Shown here: positions 1 to 12,716 of the stretch, piece after piece
Layout of the letters: each line of letters opens with the position of its first letter
Position numbering within the stretch: the stretch's first letter is position 1
Assembly (NCBI GenBank): GCA_963573385.1
Contig: CAUYLG010075688.1
Location: 79,542-143,541 of the forward strand
Direction of reading: 5' to 3'
Source of the DNA: Cacajao melanocephalus
Taxonomy: Eukaryota > Chordata > Mammalia > Primates > Pitheciidae
Length of the DNA: 64,000 nt
The notes under the pieces: generated by a model
The model's input: the letters and a program-made list of their open reading frames with translations, nothing else
Databases searched by the model: none
What the model was told of the DNA's origin: nothing
Made by a program: the position numbers and the translations under genes

Positions 1-349
1 GTTGAGTGTGGTTTTTTTGTTCCCCTGGTTGTCTTGTTTGAAGTCTGGCATGCAGTTTCAGGCAGATAGCCTGTGGGGTTGGATCAACCGAGCCAGACAT
101 CCCAGGTGATATGTGCTCGCCAGGAACCATCAGGAGCTAAGCTGGGGCTGGCTGCATGTGAAGTTGCTGAGTGATGTACTCTATATTAGTTACATCTCAC
201 ATATTTAGAAGAATTCTAAAATAGATTTTAAAAATGCCTCAAATGCCCTATTATATCATTTTTCACTCAAAAGTTTTACAATTTGACAACCTGCTATATT
301 AGTGAGACTACAGGGAGAGAGATCCTTTCATGCAATGCTGAAAAAAAAT
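1..349. other. Unassigned sequence at window edge
   Basis: I recognise no gene or repeat family here. The first 180 bases have moderate GC and the rest is AT-rich. Confidence 0.4.
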
Positions 350-478
350 GCAAAATTATTCAACATCTATGAAGGCTAATTGGCAATATATGTCACAATT
401 ATAAATGCATATGCACATGCTTTTTTTATCCAGGAATCTCACTTCTGTGAATGACTGTATTGTTGAATAGAAGGGATG
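350..478 (+). mobile_element. L1M/HAL1-like LINE fragment
   Basis: The stretch around TTGGCAATATATGTCACAAT followed by a 'ccaggaatctcacttct' motif resembles the old L1M ORF2 segment that reads 'accca.caattccacttct'. It is short and diverged, so the family call is tentative. Confidence 0.4.
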
Positions 479-549
479 TTGGTAGACACGCTTACCCTCG
501 TCCTGACTTTAAAAAGATTTTATCTCACCTTTCATGATTAGATGTACTA

Positions 550-619
550 TTAGATTGGTGCAAAAGTAAATGCGTTTTTTGCCATTGAAAGTAATGAAAT
601 TACTTTTACACCAGCCTAA
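550..619 (+). mobile_element. MADE1 (mariner-derived MITE)
   Basis: The copy starts TTAGATTGGTGCAAAAGTAA and ends with the inverted counterpart (ACTTTTACACCAGCCTAA), flanked by TA on both sides, as expected for mariner target duplication. MADE1 is an 80-bp palindromic non-autonomous relative of Hsmar1. This copy is about 10 bp short because the right arm lacks the segment that should pair with GCGTTTTTTGCC. MADE1 hairpins are the source of the miR-548 family, but here the deletion weakens the stem. Confidence 0.93.
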
Positions 620-664
620 TATTTATGCTTATTCATTATTTAAAGAAAAGAACATTTTCATTTT

Positions 665-990
665 ATTTTAGTTTACTAAGAATATTGAGTGTTGAATTTT
701 ATCAAATATTTTCTGCATCTATTGAAAGGTGATCATATAGTTTTTCTCCCTTCATCTGTTAATGTAATAAATTTCATTAGCATCTTTTCTAATAAGCTAT
801 CCTTGCTTTCCCGTGACCAACCCTGTAAGTCAATTTTAAAAAGTGAATTGCTAGAATCTATTGCTAATGTGTAAGTTATTACGTTTGCATTTATATTCAA
901 ATGTGAAGTTTCTTTCTCCTTTTGTCCTCATCTTCTTTTAATTTTGATGTCACTGGAATTCTAAAGGGAGTTGGGAGAGCTCTCCCACTT
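665..990 (-). mobile_element. L1 ORF2 fragment, antisense
   Basis: The plus strand reads TTATCAAATATTTTCTGCAT followed by a 'gatcatatagtttttctccc' type phrase and 'tgctaatgtg..gcatttatattca'. This is the familiar antisense of the L1 ORF2 reverse-transcriptase region. The match fades after about 900. It is broken by stops and encodes nothing intact. Confidence 0.75.
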
Positions 991-2129
991 TTCCTAGCTG
1001 GGTTATTGCCTGAATAAAGAAGCGTATTTCACAGAACCTCCTGGCCCCCAACTAGGTAATTAAACAATGTTAACAATCTGATTAGACTGATCTTTAAGAC
1101 ACTTATTCATTTAATACAAAATTGTGAGGATGTTAAATACATATAAAATGTTAGCCTTTGCAAAATCCACAACTATTACAACAGTGAAACAGGGAAGGCT
1201 CATTGAAATGCATTAGACAGCCATTACTCAAAGCTTGGAATGTTTTTTGGGGGATAGATAATCCCTCATGAATTCTCAGTTCTTCTCAACTTAGCATTGC
1301 TAGCATTGGCTTAATATGTCTATACAGCAAGATGCCTGGCATTTTGGCAAGGTCAGATGGTTTCAAAGTGGAAATGAGAGTAGTGGTCTTGGATGGAAAA
1401 TTAATGGTAAATCTGGAACAGAAGCTAAGTAATTTTTTAAACAAAATTTATATTACATGGTGGTGGTGATTTTTAATTATTTGTATATCTGTAGTATAGG
1501 CATATGTTCTCTATGGTAAAAATAAATCACAACCTGCATTGTTTTCTTTTTCAATACATTGTTCAAGCCATATTCTCAGAAATATCCTCTAACATTTAAG
1601 AGTGCATAAACTATGTAAGTTCCTGTTAGATATTTTGTCATTAACATCAGCTAGTTACAGTAGAGAAACCATCATCTTCCTAAAGCCTCAAATTGGATTG
1701 TTTCACATTTTTAATTTGAACTTCAGGGAAACATTAGGCCTTTACCCATTCTCTTATCCAGTGAATGAGCTATGATGAGGTATTCTCAAACCAATAGACA
1801 CATGTGTAACATTTAATGCATCGGGTTTTGTGTTCATGTAAAAGAAGATCCTGGCAGGTTAAGGAACAAGTCTACAATCCACATTTCTTCTTAGCATTGA
1901 AGGCAGGTCTGAAGACTATCTGGGGTAGTGACACTAATAGATTGGAGATGTCAGGGGGCGGTGGGGGGGGGGAGCGGGGAAAGAACGTCTATTATCCAGT
2001 AATTCCTTGAGAAAAGTAGAGTTGAATAGAAATGACCACTGAAAAATGTTATTATAGCAACTCTGTCACCACAAGTGAACCAGGATTTTGTGTTCTATTC
2101 CTCACACTTTAAGAGATTAGAAGCTAATT
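991..2129. other. Unassigned AT-rich sequence
   Basis: No gene or repeat family is recognised apart from the G-rich tract near 1953-1979, listed separately. Confidence 0.4.
1953..1979 (+). repeat. G-rich tract, potential G-quadruplex
   Basis: Runs of five, two, ten and four G are separated by one- to three-base spacers. Three or more G-runs of at least three in 27 bases, with the long run able to supply two strands, satisfy simple quadruplex rules. Confidence 0.6.
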
Positions 2130-2605
2130 GTGTTATACCTAAGATGTTAGTGATTTGCATTTCTCTGATAATTAGTGATGTGGAACATCTTTTCATATAC
2201 CAGTTGGCTATTTGAATGTCTTTTTTGGAGAAATGTCTATTAAAGCTCTTGGCCCATTTTTTAATTGAATTATTTTCTTAAGTGAGTTGGAGGAGTTCCT
2301 TATATATTTCGGATATTAATTTCTTATCAGATATATAGTTTGCAAATGTTTTCTCCCAATCCATGGGATGTCTCTTCACCTGGCCAATTGTTTTCTTTGT
2401 GGTAAAGAAGTTTTATAGTTTGAAGTAATCCCCTTTGTCCATTTTTACTTTTGCTGCACGTGCTTTTCATGTGACATTCAATAGGTCATTGCCTAGATCA
2501 ATTCCATGAATTTTTTCCCCTGTGTTTTCTTTTAGGAGTGTTATACATTCAGGTTTTAGGTGTAAATCCTTAGTCCATTTTGAGTTGACTTTGGTCTATG
2601 GTGGC
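2130..2605 (-). mobile_element. L1 ORF2 C-terminal region, antisense
   Basis: The plus strand shows antisense L1 phrases in order: TTTGCATTTCTCTGATAATT, 'ttcctcatatatttcggatat' type, 'tttgcaaatgttttctcccaatcc' type, and TCCATTTTGAGTTGACTTTG at the right end. These correspond to the last third of ORF2 read on the minus strand. It is not collinear with the L1 piece at 665-990, so the two are separate insertions or were rearranged. Confidence 0.88.
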
Positions 2606-2836
2606 CCTCAGACAGTGGCACACCTGGTTCTTGGGCATTTGGATTTGGAGTGGAACCTACACCACAGGGTTTCCTGGCCTCCAACTCACAGATGGCAGAT
2701 TGTGGAACTTCTCAGCCTCTATAATCATGTGAACAAATTCCTCATGATAAATCTTTCTATTTCTTTCTCTCTGCATCCCATTGGTCCTGTCTCTCTGGAC
2801 AACCCTAATACAATCTGCAACTTTTTATTCCCTGTA
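2606..2836 (+). mobile_element. MLT2-type LTR, 3' half
   Basis: Contains CTTCTCAGCCTCTATAATCA, an AATAAATCT motif and the terminal ATTGGTCCTGTCTCTCTGGA followed by 'caaccctaataca'. This is the 3' end of an MLT2 (ERVL-related) LTR in sense orientation. The 5' half is missing because the element abuts antisense L1 at 2605. It is an old solo-LTR fragment with no coding content. Confidence 0.65.
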
Positions 2837-2839
2837 ATG

Positions 2840-4603
<1,764 letters not shown>

Positions 4604-4784
4604 TGACCCCTTACAATGGTAGGCGTCACTTACAGCAAACTTCACACTGCTAGTAAGTGGTAAAACCGGAATTGATTCCTGAGTTTTATGCTGTGGATAC
4701 TTTCTTTCCCTTGTAGAAGTTTAGTATCCAACCTATGTGGCAGGGATAAAATCACAGCTGCCACCGAGGCCATTAAAAACAATC

Positions 4785-5080
4785 AATGCTGAGGTGGAAG
4801 GTGGAACAAGACGGCGGAACAGAAAGCTCCACGGAGCATCCCTCCAGCAAGGACACCAGTTTAACAGCTGTCTACACAAGAAAAGCACCTTCGCAAGAAC
4901 CAAGCACCAGAAAGGAAATCTGGACCAAACTCAGCTGACGCCTGCCCATGAAGGGAGCATCTAAAACAGCCCCAGCCAGAAGAGAATGGCCCACCCAGTG
5001 GTCAGAACTAGAGTCTCTCTAAAATCAGTGAGGTGTCTCCTCTCAAGCAAGTCCCTGCATTCACTTTTGAAAATGGAGTC
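4785..5080 (+). mobile_element. Old L1 5'-UTR fragment
   Basis: Phrases such as GGACACCAGTTTAACAGCTG, 'tctacacaagaaaagcacctt' type and 'aagaaccaa' match the conserved 5'-UTR segment of L1M/L1PB elements. Homology weakens after about 4920, where an 'agccagaagagaatggccca' type phrase may continue it. It is truncated on both sides. Confidence 0.55.
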
Positions 5081-6260
5081 TCACAGACTTTTATAATATC
5101 CACATATATCTGGCCTTTCTGGGAACCGTCCTAGAGACTGGCAAATTTTCTTTCTGTTCTTTATTCTGTTAAAAAGCCCTCCCCTCTTTTCCATAGGTCT
5201 TTAGAAAACAAAACTGCTTTCTTAAACCTTTGAATGGGTTTAACTTTGTATCTTCCATTCACTGTGTACCTCACTGCCGCCCAGTCTCTAATCAGGAGGG
5301 TTATCTTAAAATAAAGGTATGTGGAGATTTGAAACAGAGTTCTAGTTGATGACTTGCTTAATTCCGTTCATCTTGAGGATGCTTGTCAAAGCAAAATTTA
5401 GGAAAAAAGATTGTTTTTCAGAAGAAAAACGAAGCACTCTAAGTGTACAAGGAACAAAAGTACTTTTGTATTTTACTTCTCTGCAATTGCTACATTTGAA
5501 CATTATTATTGACTTTTTTCCTTTGAGAGAATGTTGCAATGAATTGAATGATTAAAGAAAAGCTTTTCAGTTGGTGCTGTTTTCTCCTGATAATAAGAAT
5601 CAAAATTATACTACAGAATAACAAGGTTTAAAGAAATAGATTCTGCCTCGGCAATTTGTAGACTTCTTCATCTTTTTTTCTTAGAAAAAACCCACCTAGC
5701 AACTCTAAAATAATAAGGCGAGACACAGAACAACAATGACAAAGCTCCCCTCCTGTCTTGCCATCTGGGGTTATTACCTCTACTTTGTTGATGAAAAAAT
5801 TAGTCTCAAAGAAGCCTTAACATTAGTTTTCCTTTAAGTGATTTCTCATTCCTTTCAGGTATCACAAATCACAGAGAAAAATGTTTGAAATTACCTCTGC
5901 TCTCAAAAGGCTAGATGTATTTAACACACATTTGTTGAGTATTCACGAAGTTCTGAGTGGAGAAATCTCATATACTAACTCAGAGGTAAACAGAGCAAAA
6001 TGAAGCAATGCATGAGGTCATCTGTCAGTCCCCACTGGTCTCAGAACAGCTTACCCTATGGGAGGCACCCCTTCTTCAGTTTTCATGGCTGAGAATCAAG
6101 TGCTCAGGACTAATACTGCCTGTGCTACTGTGTTCAGATACTTCCAAATATTGCTAAGAAACGGTGTCTTTCCTACCCACTCAACCCAAATGAAATGCAG
6201 TGATATGTGATATTGTCAGATTTTCTCAGTGTAAGGCAGAAGAAACACACAGAATTTGCT
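5081..6260. other. Unassigned sequence
   Basis: No recognised gene or repeat family. Small open frames near 5340-5555 on both strands lack codon bias or domains. Confidence 0.4.
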
Positions 6261-6264
6261 TCTG

Positions 6265-6398
6265 ATTTTATTGAGTAGTCTTAGGCCATTTTAAAACCCT
6301 GATTGAACCTCAGTGGTCTCATCTGTAAAACCAAATGCTAATAATAATAATATCTGGCTATAAAATACAAAAAATTATATGAAAGTGCTTATAACCTC
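6265..6398 (+). mobile_element. MIR SINE fragment (diverged)
   Basis: ACCTCAGTGGTCTCATCTGT followed by 'aaaaccaaatgctaataataata' and 'gaaagtgctta' aligns with the MIR core and 3' region (CCTCAGTTTCCTCATCTGTA, AAAGCGCTTA). It is highly diverged. Confidence 0.6.
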
Positions 6399-6399
6399 T

Positions 6400-8280
6400 A
6401 AATCTTTAGGGTTCTTTTCTTTTTATTGTGAAATCTTTCTCTAAAATCAACCTCATCAAGAACATTCATGAAGGAAGGGAGGGATTTAAAAAGATATGAG
6501 TTATTTTCCAGTCAGTGGTGATTGTGATAGAAATAGTTAGCAAATGGAGTTTTATAATTTCAAGACAGCCTTAGGGATATTATTCTACTTCAACCTGACC
6601 AAAACCGTACAGATAAGAGAAACGCCACAGTTTTAGCCCCGTTTTGTGTGATTGAGAAATTGGGCTCCTGAAATTCTTGTCCATGTGAGATCAGTTTGTA
6701 AATTATAACTAGCGAGTGTTCATGCCCGAGGGTTTCCTCAGGGCATCGGATGATGCGCCTGACCTCCGGCCGATATTTGAATGAAGAGGCCCAATGCAAT
6801 AGACCTATCAGATCTGTCTTGGTCTTTACTGGGCCCAAGTCTCTTGAAGGAAGAGCTGGATCTGTTTTTCAGCTGATATGGGAGTTATTCTTAAGGAATT
6901 TAAATACATGCCAAAATGAGAAAGATGCTGACTTCTGTTTACTAATAATAGTAGGCACTAAAAGTCACACTTTTGATATACAAAAAAATTTGTCATTAAT
7001 CCTTGTAAAATATACATCTTTCTGTTGAGTAAATTAAATGATCGAGGTTTATGGTATTGATTTTCAATGTAGTTTATGGTACAACCTTTACATCGTTGTT
7101 GTGTGGACTTCAGACCACAGTATTATGAAAAGATATGCTGGTTTTATGGCTCCAGGGATATAAATTTAAACATTAATACATTTTCCATTTTAAAATGGCT
7201 ATTTTCAAGTTATTGCCATTATGATGAAAATAAGAAGTTACTTATTCTGAAAATGTATTTCCTGTCCTGATCATGTTCAGCTGTTTTTGTAGAGCTTTCC
7301 ATTTCATTGTTAGGGTGAAGAAAACTTCATTTTCATCAGTGGGCGGAATCCAGGTTGCATTTACAAGTGTGTTTTATTGAAGTCATCTAACTATCAGCAA
7401 ACAGTGGTAAGAGGAAGGTAAGATGATAGTTATACTTAACACCCTGGCAAAATGTCAGTGAAACACTTTCATCAGCTAGATCTTACACTCGTGTTTATGA
7501 AGCTCTACAGACAATATACACATCTCTTACAATTTAAGAAAACCCTCATATACTACTTATACTATATTTACACTAAAATTATACTATGTATTATACTACT
7601 TACATTGTAACTAAATGGATGGACTTTGAAACTAATTAATTTATCTTTAGTCTAGGACTTTATACAGAAAGTCAGCTCAAAGCAGCTTCATTTAAACCAT
7701 TTTCCCCCATAAATCTTCAAGACCTGATCCAAAGCACTCCCAAAACCCAGTGTTTCCAATAATATCATTTCTCCTCTTCCTTTATAATACTTGCTTTTCA
7801 GAGTCCTTTGGAAGACGTCATAGAGGACTTTAGCTACTCTATTTTCTGTCTTTCCTTTCACTGATTCTCCTCCACAGTCAGATAAGTACGTAACAATATT
7901 AGAAGGAGTGATTTTTTCTTTTTTTTAGCTGTTAAAGGGAGCATAATGCTATTTCTGGGGGATGCCTCAGTTGCACCTTTCAGAAATGCACACTTTTCCC
8001 AAAAACAACTTCCCAAGTATTTCTCATGTGCTCTTTGCAAATTTTGTAGACATATAATTTATAGCTGACAGAAGGGGGACTCCATGGTGAAAATGGTAAG
8101 AGTCTCCTGTAGCCCACTGCATGGGAAGAGCCTAGAGTGCACACACCTTCATGGTTGCCAGAGGACAATGGCATCATTAAGGCATTTATTTCCATTTTTA
8201 TTCTGTTGATGTTGCCATTATTATGTTATTTTATAGATGAAAGTAAATTTGAGGGGAGAGGCGAGGGGAAAGTAAGCATG
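6400..8280. other. Unassigned sequence with a CpG-dense patch
   Basis: No repeat family is recognised over 1.9 kb. The span 6724-6772 holds five CpG sites in an otherwise AT-rich setting (see findings). Short open frames on both strands have no recognisable domain. Confidence 0.4.
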
Positions 8281-8284
8281 GAAT

Positions 8285-8548
8285 AACAGCAAAGCTGTTG
8301 AGTGGCTTGCTGGGGCCAGGCTGCCTGGCCTGTGTCCTATTCTGCCCCCATTAGCTGTGTGAGCACCAGCAAGGCACGGGGTGTCTGGAGGCCTCCACTT
8401 CTTCCACTGTAGGTTAGTGGTAATCATGGTGCCATCTGCCCAGGGTGTCAGTGAGTATGAATGCTGACACTTGTGCAGAGCTCAGAGTGGTGCCTGGTAC
8501 AAAGGAAGCATTCCATAAAGGTTTGTTCTTACTCTTGTTGTTCTATCA
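8285..8548 (+). mobile_element. MIR SINE
   Basis: The order 'ctgcctggcctgtgtcctattctg', 'agctgtgtgagcaccagcaaggca', 'cctccacttcttccactgtag', then 'cagagtggtgcctggtac' matches a nearly complete MIR in sense orientation. The tail is at 'ataaaggtttgtt'. Confidence 0.8.
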
Positions 8549-8550
8549 TT

Positions 8551-10400
8551 GCTATGTCTAAGAGGTGTTATGATGAATAACTTACAGAAAAAACATGAAA
8601 TGCATTATAAATAAAAGTTTAGGTGTCATTATAACAAGGGCATTACCGAGGGCAACAATACATACTGCGTATGCCATGTGTAGAGAGGAAGCCCCCTTCC
8701 TTAAAGTGTTTCCTTCCCATTCTAATTATCTTACAGAGAGAGCCTTACAGAAAATTGTGGTGTCACGGTGAATATTTGACAATAGACGACATCCTCCAAG
8801 GAGTAACACGTTGCTAGGTTGTGTTTGCCTTGACCCTCTGCTTCCAACCTAACATTTCATTGATTGAATAAGAGTCTACATTTGTTTTAATTCTTAGGCT
8901 GTTGATTCTTAACCACTGGTTTAAAAAACAAACACCATCTTATTAAGAACTGAGTGTTTATAATATTTATCCAGCGGAGAAGCCACGATGGGCCATGGCA
9001 CTTTATTTATAAATAAAAATACACGTAGAGTATAGAAACCAGATTGTGCTGTGGCTTTTCAAGAAAGGCAGTGAAGACGAGACAGTCTATTGGACCAAGA
9101 GAAGTATGCACTTCTTACATTATTAGGGAAATCAGATCTTTTCCTGCCCTCAAGGAAACCCCATGATTGAAGTTCAGTTTGTTGAAGTCTGTGATGGTAG
9201 AGAATTCCCTTCTGGCATTAGGAAGTCTTGCTTCATGTTCAGGTAAAATGTGCCCAAGCTAAAGTGAACATAAATGAACTCCATGTTAGTAATTAGTAGC
9301 ATGGTCATCTAATGTATTGTCCACTTAGGTTCACTTCGTAAGCATGAAAGGGGCACTGATCTTAATTTTTCAGGGACAAGTAGTTTCAAGTGGGGGCAGG
9401 AGAACCAGGGGGATTCTAAATGTTTGAAAAGAATCTAGCATAGCAAATGCTTGGAAAAATGCCATGAAACCATGAAACATCTGAACTGAGTCCAGGGGGT
9501 TTCAGATGCCAGAACCTTCCTGAACCAGGAATGGGCATAGAAACACTCTCTGAACTACTATGTAACCTAACTGAAGAAGAACCAACCACCTACATGGGAG
9601 TCAGTATTCCTAATTCCCTCTCTGGTGATTTCTGTCTGTGGATGACTCACTTGAGTTTGTGAGCCTGTGAAAATGCATTGGATAGTAATAGAAGATATAT
9701 AAAGTTTATATAGCTTGCTGGATTGTTATAAAAAGTAGCAATAAGATTATAATGATCATATAAAGCAGGTTCTTAAGCCCCTTAATTCCTTTTATTCACT
9801 GAATGGCCTTGGGCATCATTCAAGTACTTCCTCAAGTTAGTAGAAATTGTGCTTGTGCTCTTCTTCAGCATTGTGGGAAATAGCAGTAAAAGTTATTCTT
9901 ACTATAAAAGTAAAGACAGAAAATATGCAGCTCATAGGAAAAGATTTTCAGCCAGATCGTCATATGAGAATGGGAGAGAATTGAGGTCAGCAAAGAGTGT
10001 TAAAAATCCCATTATGTGAAATTTTCATTTACTGCAGGGATGTAGCCTCTGACCCAGAAGGGGGCAGTTATTGATGAATTCTGCCAATGTCCATTTTTGC
10101 TGCTCCCAGAGGCAGACCTAAGGCCATTATTATGTTTATTATAACATTAAAAAGTACGATTTCTTTTATGTTCTCAAGGAGTCAAAACTTTCTTTTCGTT
10201 TAGAATGGAGATCATTGTTTTGGAAATTTTCCATTCAAATTATTTTTAAAGCGATGACTACTTATGACTTGTAAGACATGACTTAAGAAATTAAAAACAA
10301 AAATGAGAAGAGAGAGCTCCAGCAGAGTTTCTGGCTAGTCAAAAGCACTTGATAAATAATGCTACTATTGTTACTATTACCTGAATTATTCTTTTAAGTC
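8551..10400. other. Unassigned sequence
   Basis: No recognised gene or repeat over about 1.85 kb. Composition is AT-rich with scattered moderate-GC stretches. Confidence 0.4.
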
Positions 10401-10405
10401 TTTCA

Positions 10406-10530
10406 ACTAAGTCCCATGGATATATCTAATAATTCCAACATTTATTTCTCTGTTCTTGATATATCTCACTAAGTCCCATGCATATATCTGAATAATTCCA
10501 ACATTTATTTTTCTGGTCTTGATTTCTCTG
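10406..10530 (+). repeat. Two-copy 62-bp tandem duplication
   Basis: ACTAAGTCCCATGGATATAT begins unit one at 10406, and ACTAAGTCCCATGCATATAT begins unit two at 10468. Both continue through 'aataattccaacatttattt' to 'tcttgat'. The units differ by a handful of substitutions and one inserted base. Confidence 0.9.
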
Positions 10531-10654
10531 AGCTACTAATTCATATAACCAGTTGCTTACTTGACATCTTCAGGGTCATGTGTAATAAGATATCTTATGC
10601 TAATCATAGTCAAAACAGACATGGATTTTTATCTCTTAAAATTCTCCCATCTCA

Positions 10655-10885
10655 GCTCTTTAACATTCATTCCTTTATTCATTTTTCCTGAAATATTTAC
10701 TGAGTGTCTGCTACGTGCAAGACGCTATTATAGACAGTGGTAATACAGCAGCGTTGTAGACAGGCAACAATCTGTGCCTTCATAGACATTGCTTACTGAT
10801 GTGGAGACACAAAATAAACACACATGTGCCATAATGCCCAAGAGCGATAATTATGCTGACAAAAAATAAAGCCATAATAAAGTTC
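10655..10885 (-). mobile_element. L2 LINE 3' end, antisense
   Basis: TTTACTGAGTGTCTGCTACG, 'gcaagacgctattatagacagtggtaatacagcag' and 'ctgtgccttcatagacattgc' are the reverse complement of the L2 3' end, whose sense strand ends in 'ggcacatagtaggtgctcaataaa'. The 3' terminus points left. Confidence 0.75.
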
Positions 10886-10934
10886 TCAGAGCAGTGAATA
10901 TATAAGTGTTTGATGTATAATATAATAATATCAA

Positions 10935-11462
10935 AATATCTTTGGCCTAAATTCTTCAATGGCTGTCTATAATCCAGAGGGAAAAATAATCAAAAAATCT
11001 TTGTGGTTTTACATTTGGTCTTCGCTGTATTCACTGTATTCAAGCCACACTTTCTTCCCCACATATCTTGACTTTTTTGACTCTCCTTACCTCACTACCT
11101 TCCCTCCTGCCGTTTGCTCTGTCTACAATCGTGTTCTGTGTATTTTCACACACGGTTGCTTCCTTTTATCATTCAGGTCTTAGTTCGAATGCCACTTGCT
11201 AAGAGAAGCATTTTTGACATCCTCTCTGAAGTTACCATCCCCCAACACTCTTGCATTTTCTACTTCATGTTATCCTTCATCGCACCTGTCATGACTGAAG
11301 AGATCTTTGTTTACTTGTTTATAGTATGTTTCCTTCTGCTATGATTTAGATATCGTAAGTGACAGATCTTAACTGTGTTTGCTCATGTCTCTATGAGTGC
11401 TTAGAATACTGCATAGCACATAGTAGGCAATCAGCAGATATTGGAGCAATGAATATACTATT
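10935..11462 (+). mobile_element. L2 LINE 3' end, sense
   Basis: 'cttcaatggctgtctataatcc', 'ccacttgctaagagaagcatttttgacatcctct' and the tail GCATAGCACATAGTAGGCAA follow the L2 order: 'atggcttcccat', 'tcacctcctctgagaggccttccctgacc', 'tggcacatagtaggcgctcaataaat'. The 3' terminus points right, away from the neighbouring antisense L2. Confidence 0.82.
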
Positions 11463-11764
11463 CCTTTTTAAAATTTGGGTGACATTTGAGACAGTAAAAT
11501 CAAGTCCTTTCTGATGTACAACCTGGTGAAATATTATTCATTTTCTAGAAAATATTGAGTAGTTTATACTTCACTGCAGTAGCATACCTCAAAATGCATT
11601 ATTATCATGTTAAAGTCAGGGGACGTGTCTGGGACACTCTTCGGATGTCATTGAAATAGGTTAAGGCACAGTGACTGACTCAGAAGTAATCCTTGGTGCT
11701 TAGCTCCTGAAAACTGGAGTGGCGAAATGATGAGTGGGAGAAAGTCTAATTTGCTAGTTGTGTT

Positions 11765-11792
11765 GCATTGTCAAAAGAGCATTGTCAAAAGA
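11765..11792 (+). repeat. 14-bp perfect tandem duplication
   Basis: GCATTGTCAAAAGA occurs twice head to tail (11765-11778 and 11779-11792), immediately overlapping the left edge of the long hairpin. Confidence 0.95.
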
Positions 11793-11873
11793 AATACCGG
11801 AATGTATTACAAACACACACCCTCACATTTTTGAGGATGTGCATTTGTAATACATTCCAGTATTTCCTTTTCA
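11785..11873. repeat. Long near-perfect inverted repeat (hairpin)
   Basis: The left arm is 11785-11825 and the right arm is 11832-11873, with a six-base loop (CATTTT). Over 41-42 positions the arms share the core GGAATGTATTACAAA perfectly and differ at about five positions plus one bulged base. Four of the differences are transitions, so a transcript of the minus strand would pair them as G-U wobbles. The size and tight loop resemble either a palindromic MITE like MADE1 or a microRNA precursor. I do not recognise the family. Confidence 0.9.
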
Positions 11874-12011
11874 AAACATGAAAATACAGGTTGAAGACCA
11901 AATCGTATTATTAAAAAAAAAGGAAAAAGAACAGTTTCTCAGATTAAAAGAAAAACTTCATGTAGGAAAAAAAATGCCACTGTCATGTGTCACTGGTTAT
12001 TTCCACAAATG

Positions 12012-12400
<389 letters not shown>

Positions 12401-12477
12401 TAGACAGAATACAAGAGAACCGTAGGTTGCATAAGTGTAGATCCTTCAGAGTTTTAACTCTTAAGAATCATGCTACG

Positions 12478-12678
12478 GTGTGGAGATTCCTTAAATAACT
12501 AAAGGTAGAGCTACCATTTGATCCAGCAGTCTCACTACCGGGTATCTACCCAGAGGAAAAGAAGTCATTATTTGAAAAAGATACTTGCACACACAGTTTA
12601 TAGCAGCACAATTCACAATAGCAAAATCGTGGAACCAACCCAAATGCCCATCAATCAATGAGCGGATAAAGAAACTCT

Positions 12679-12716
<38 letters not shown>

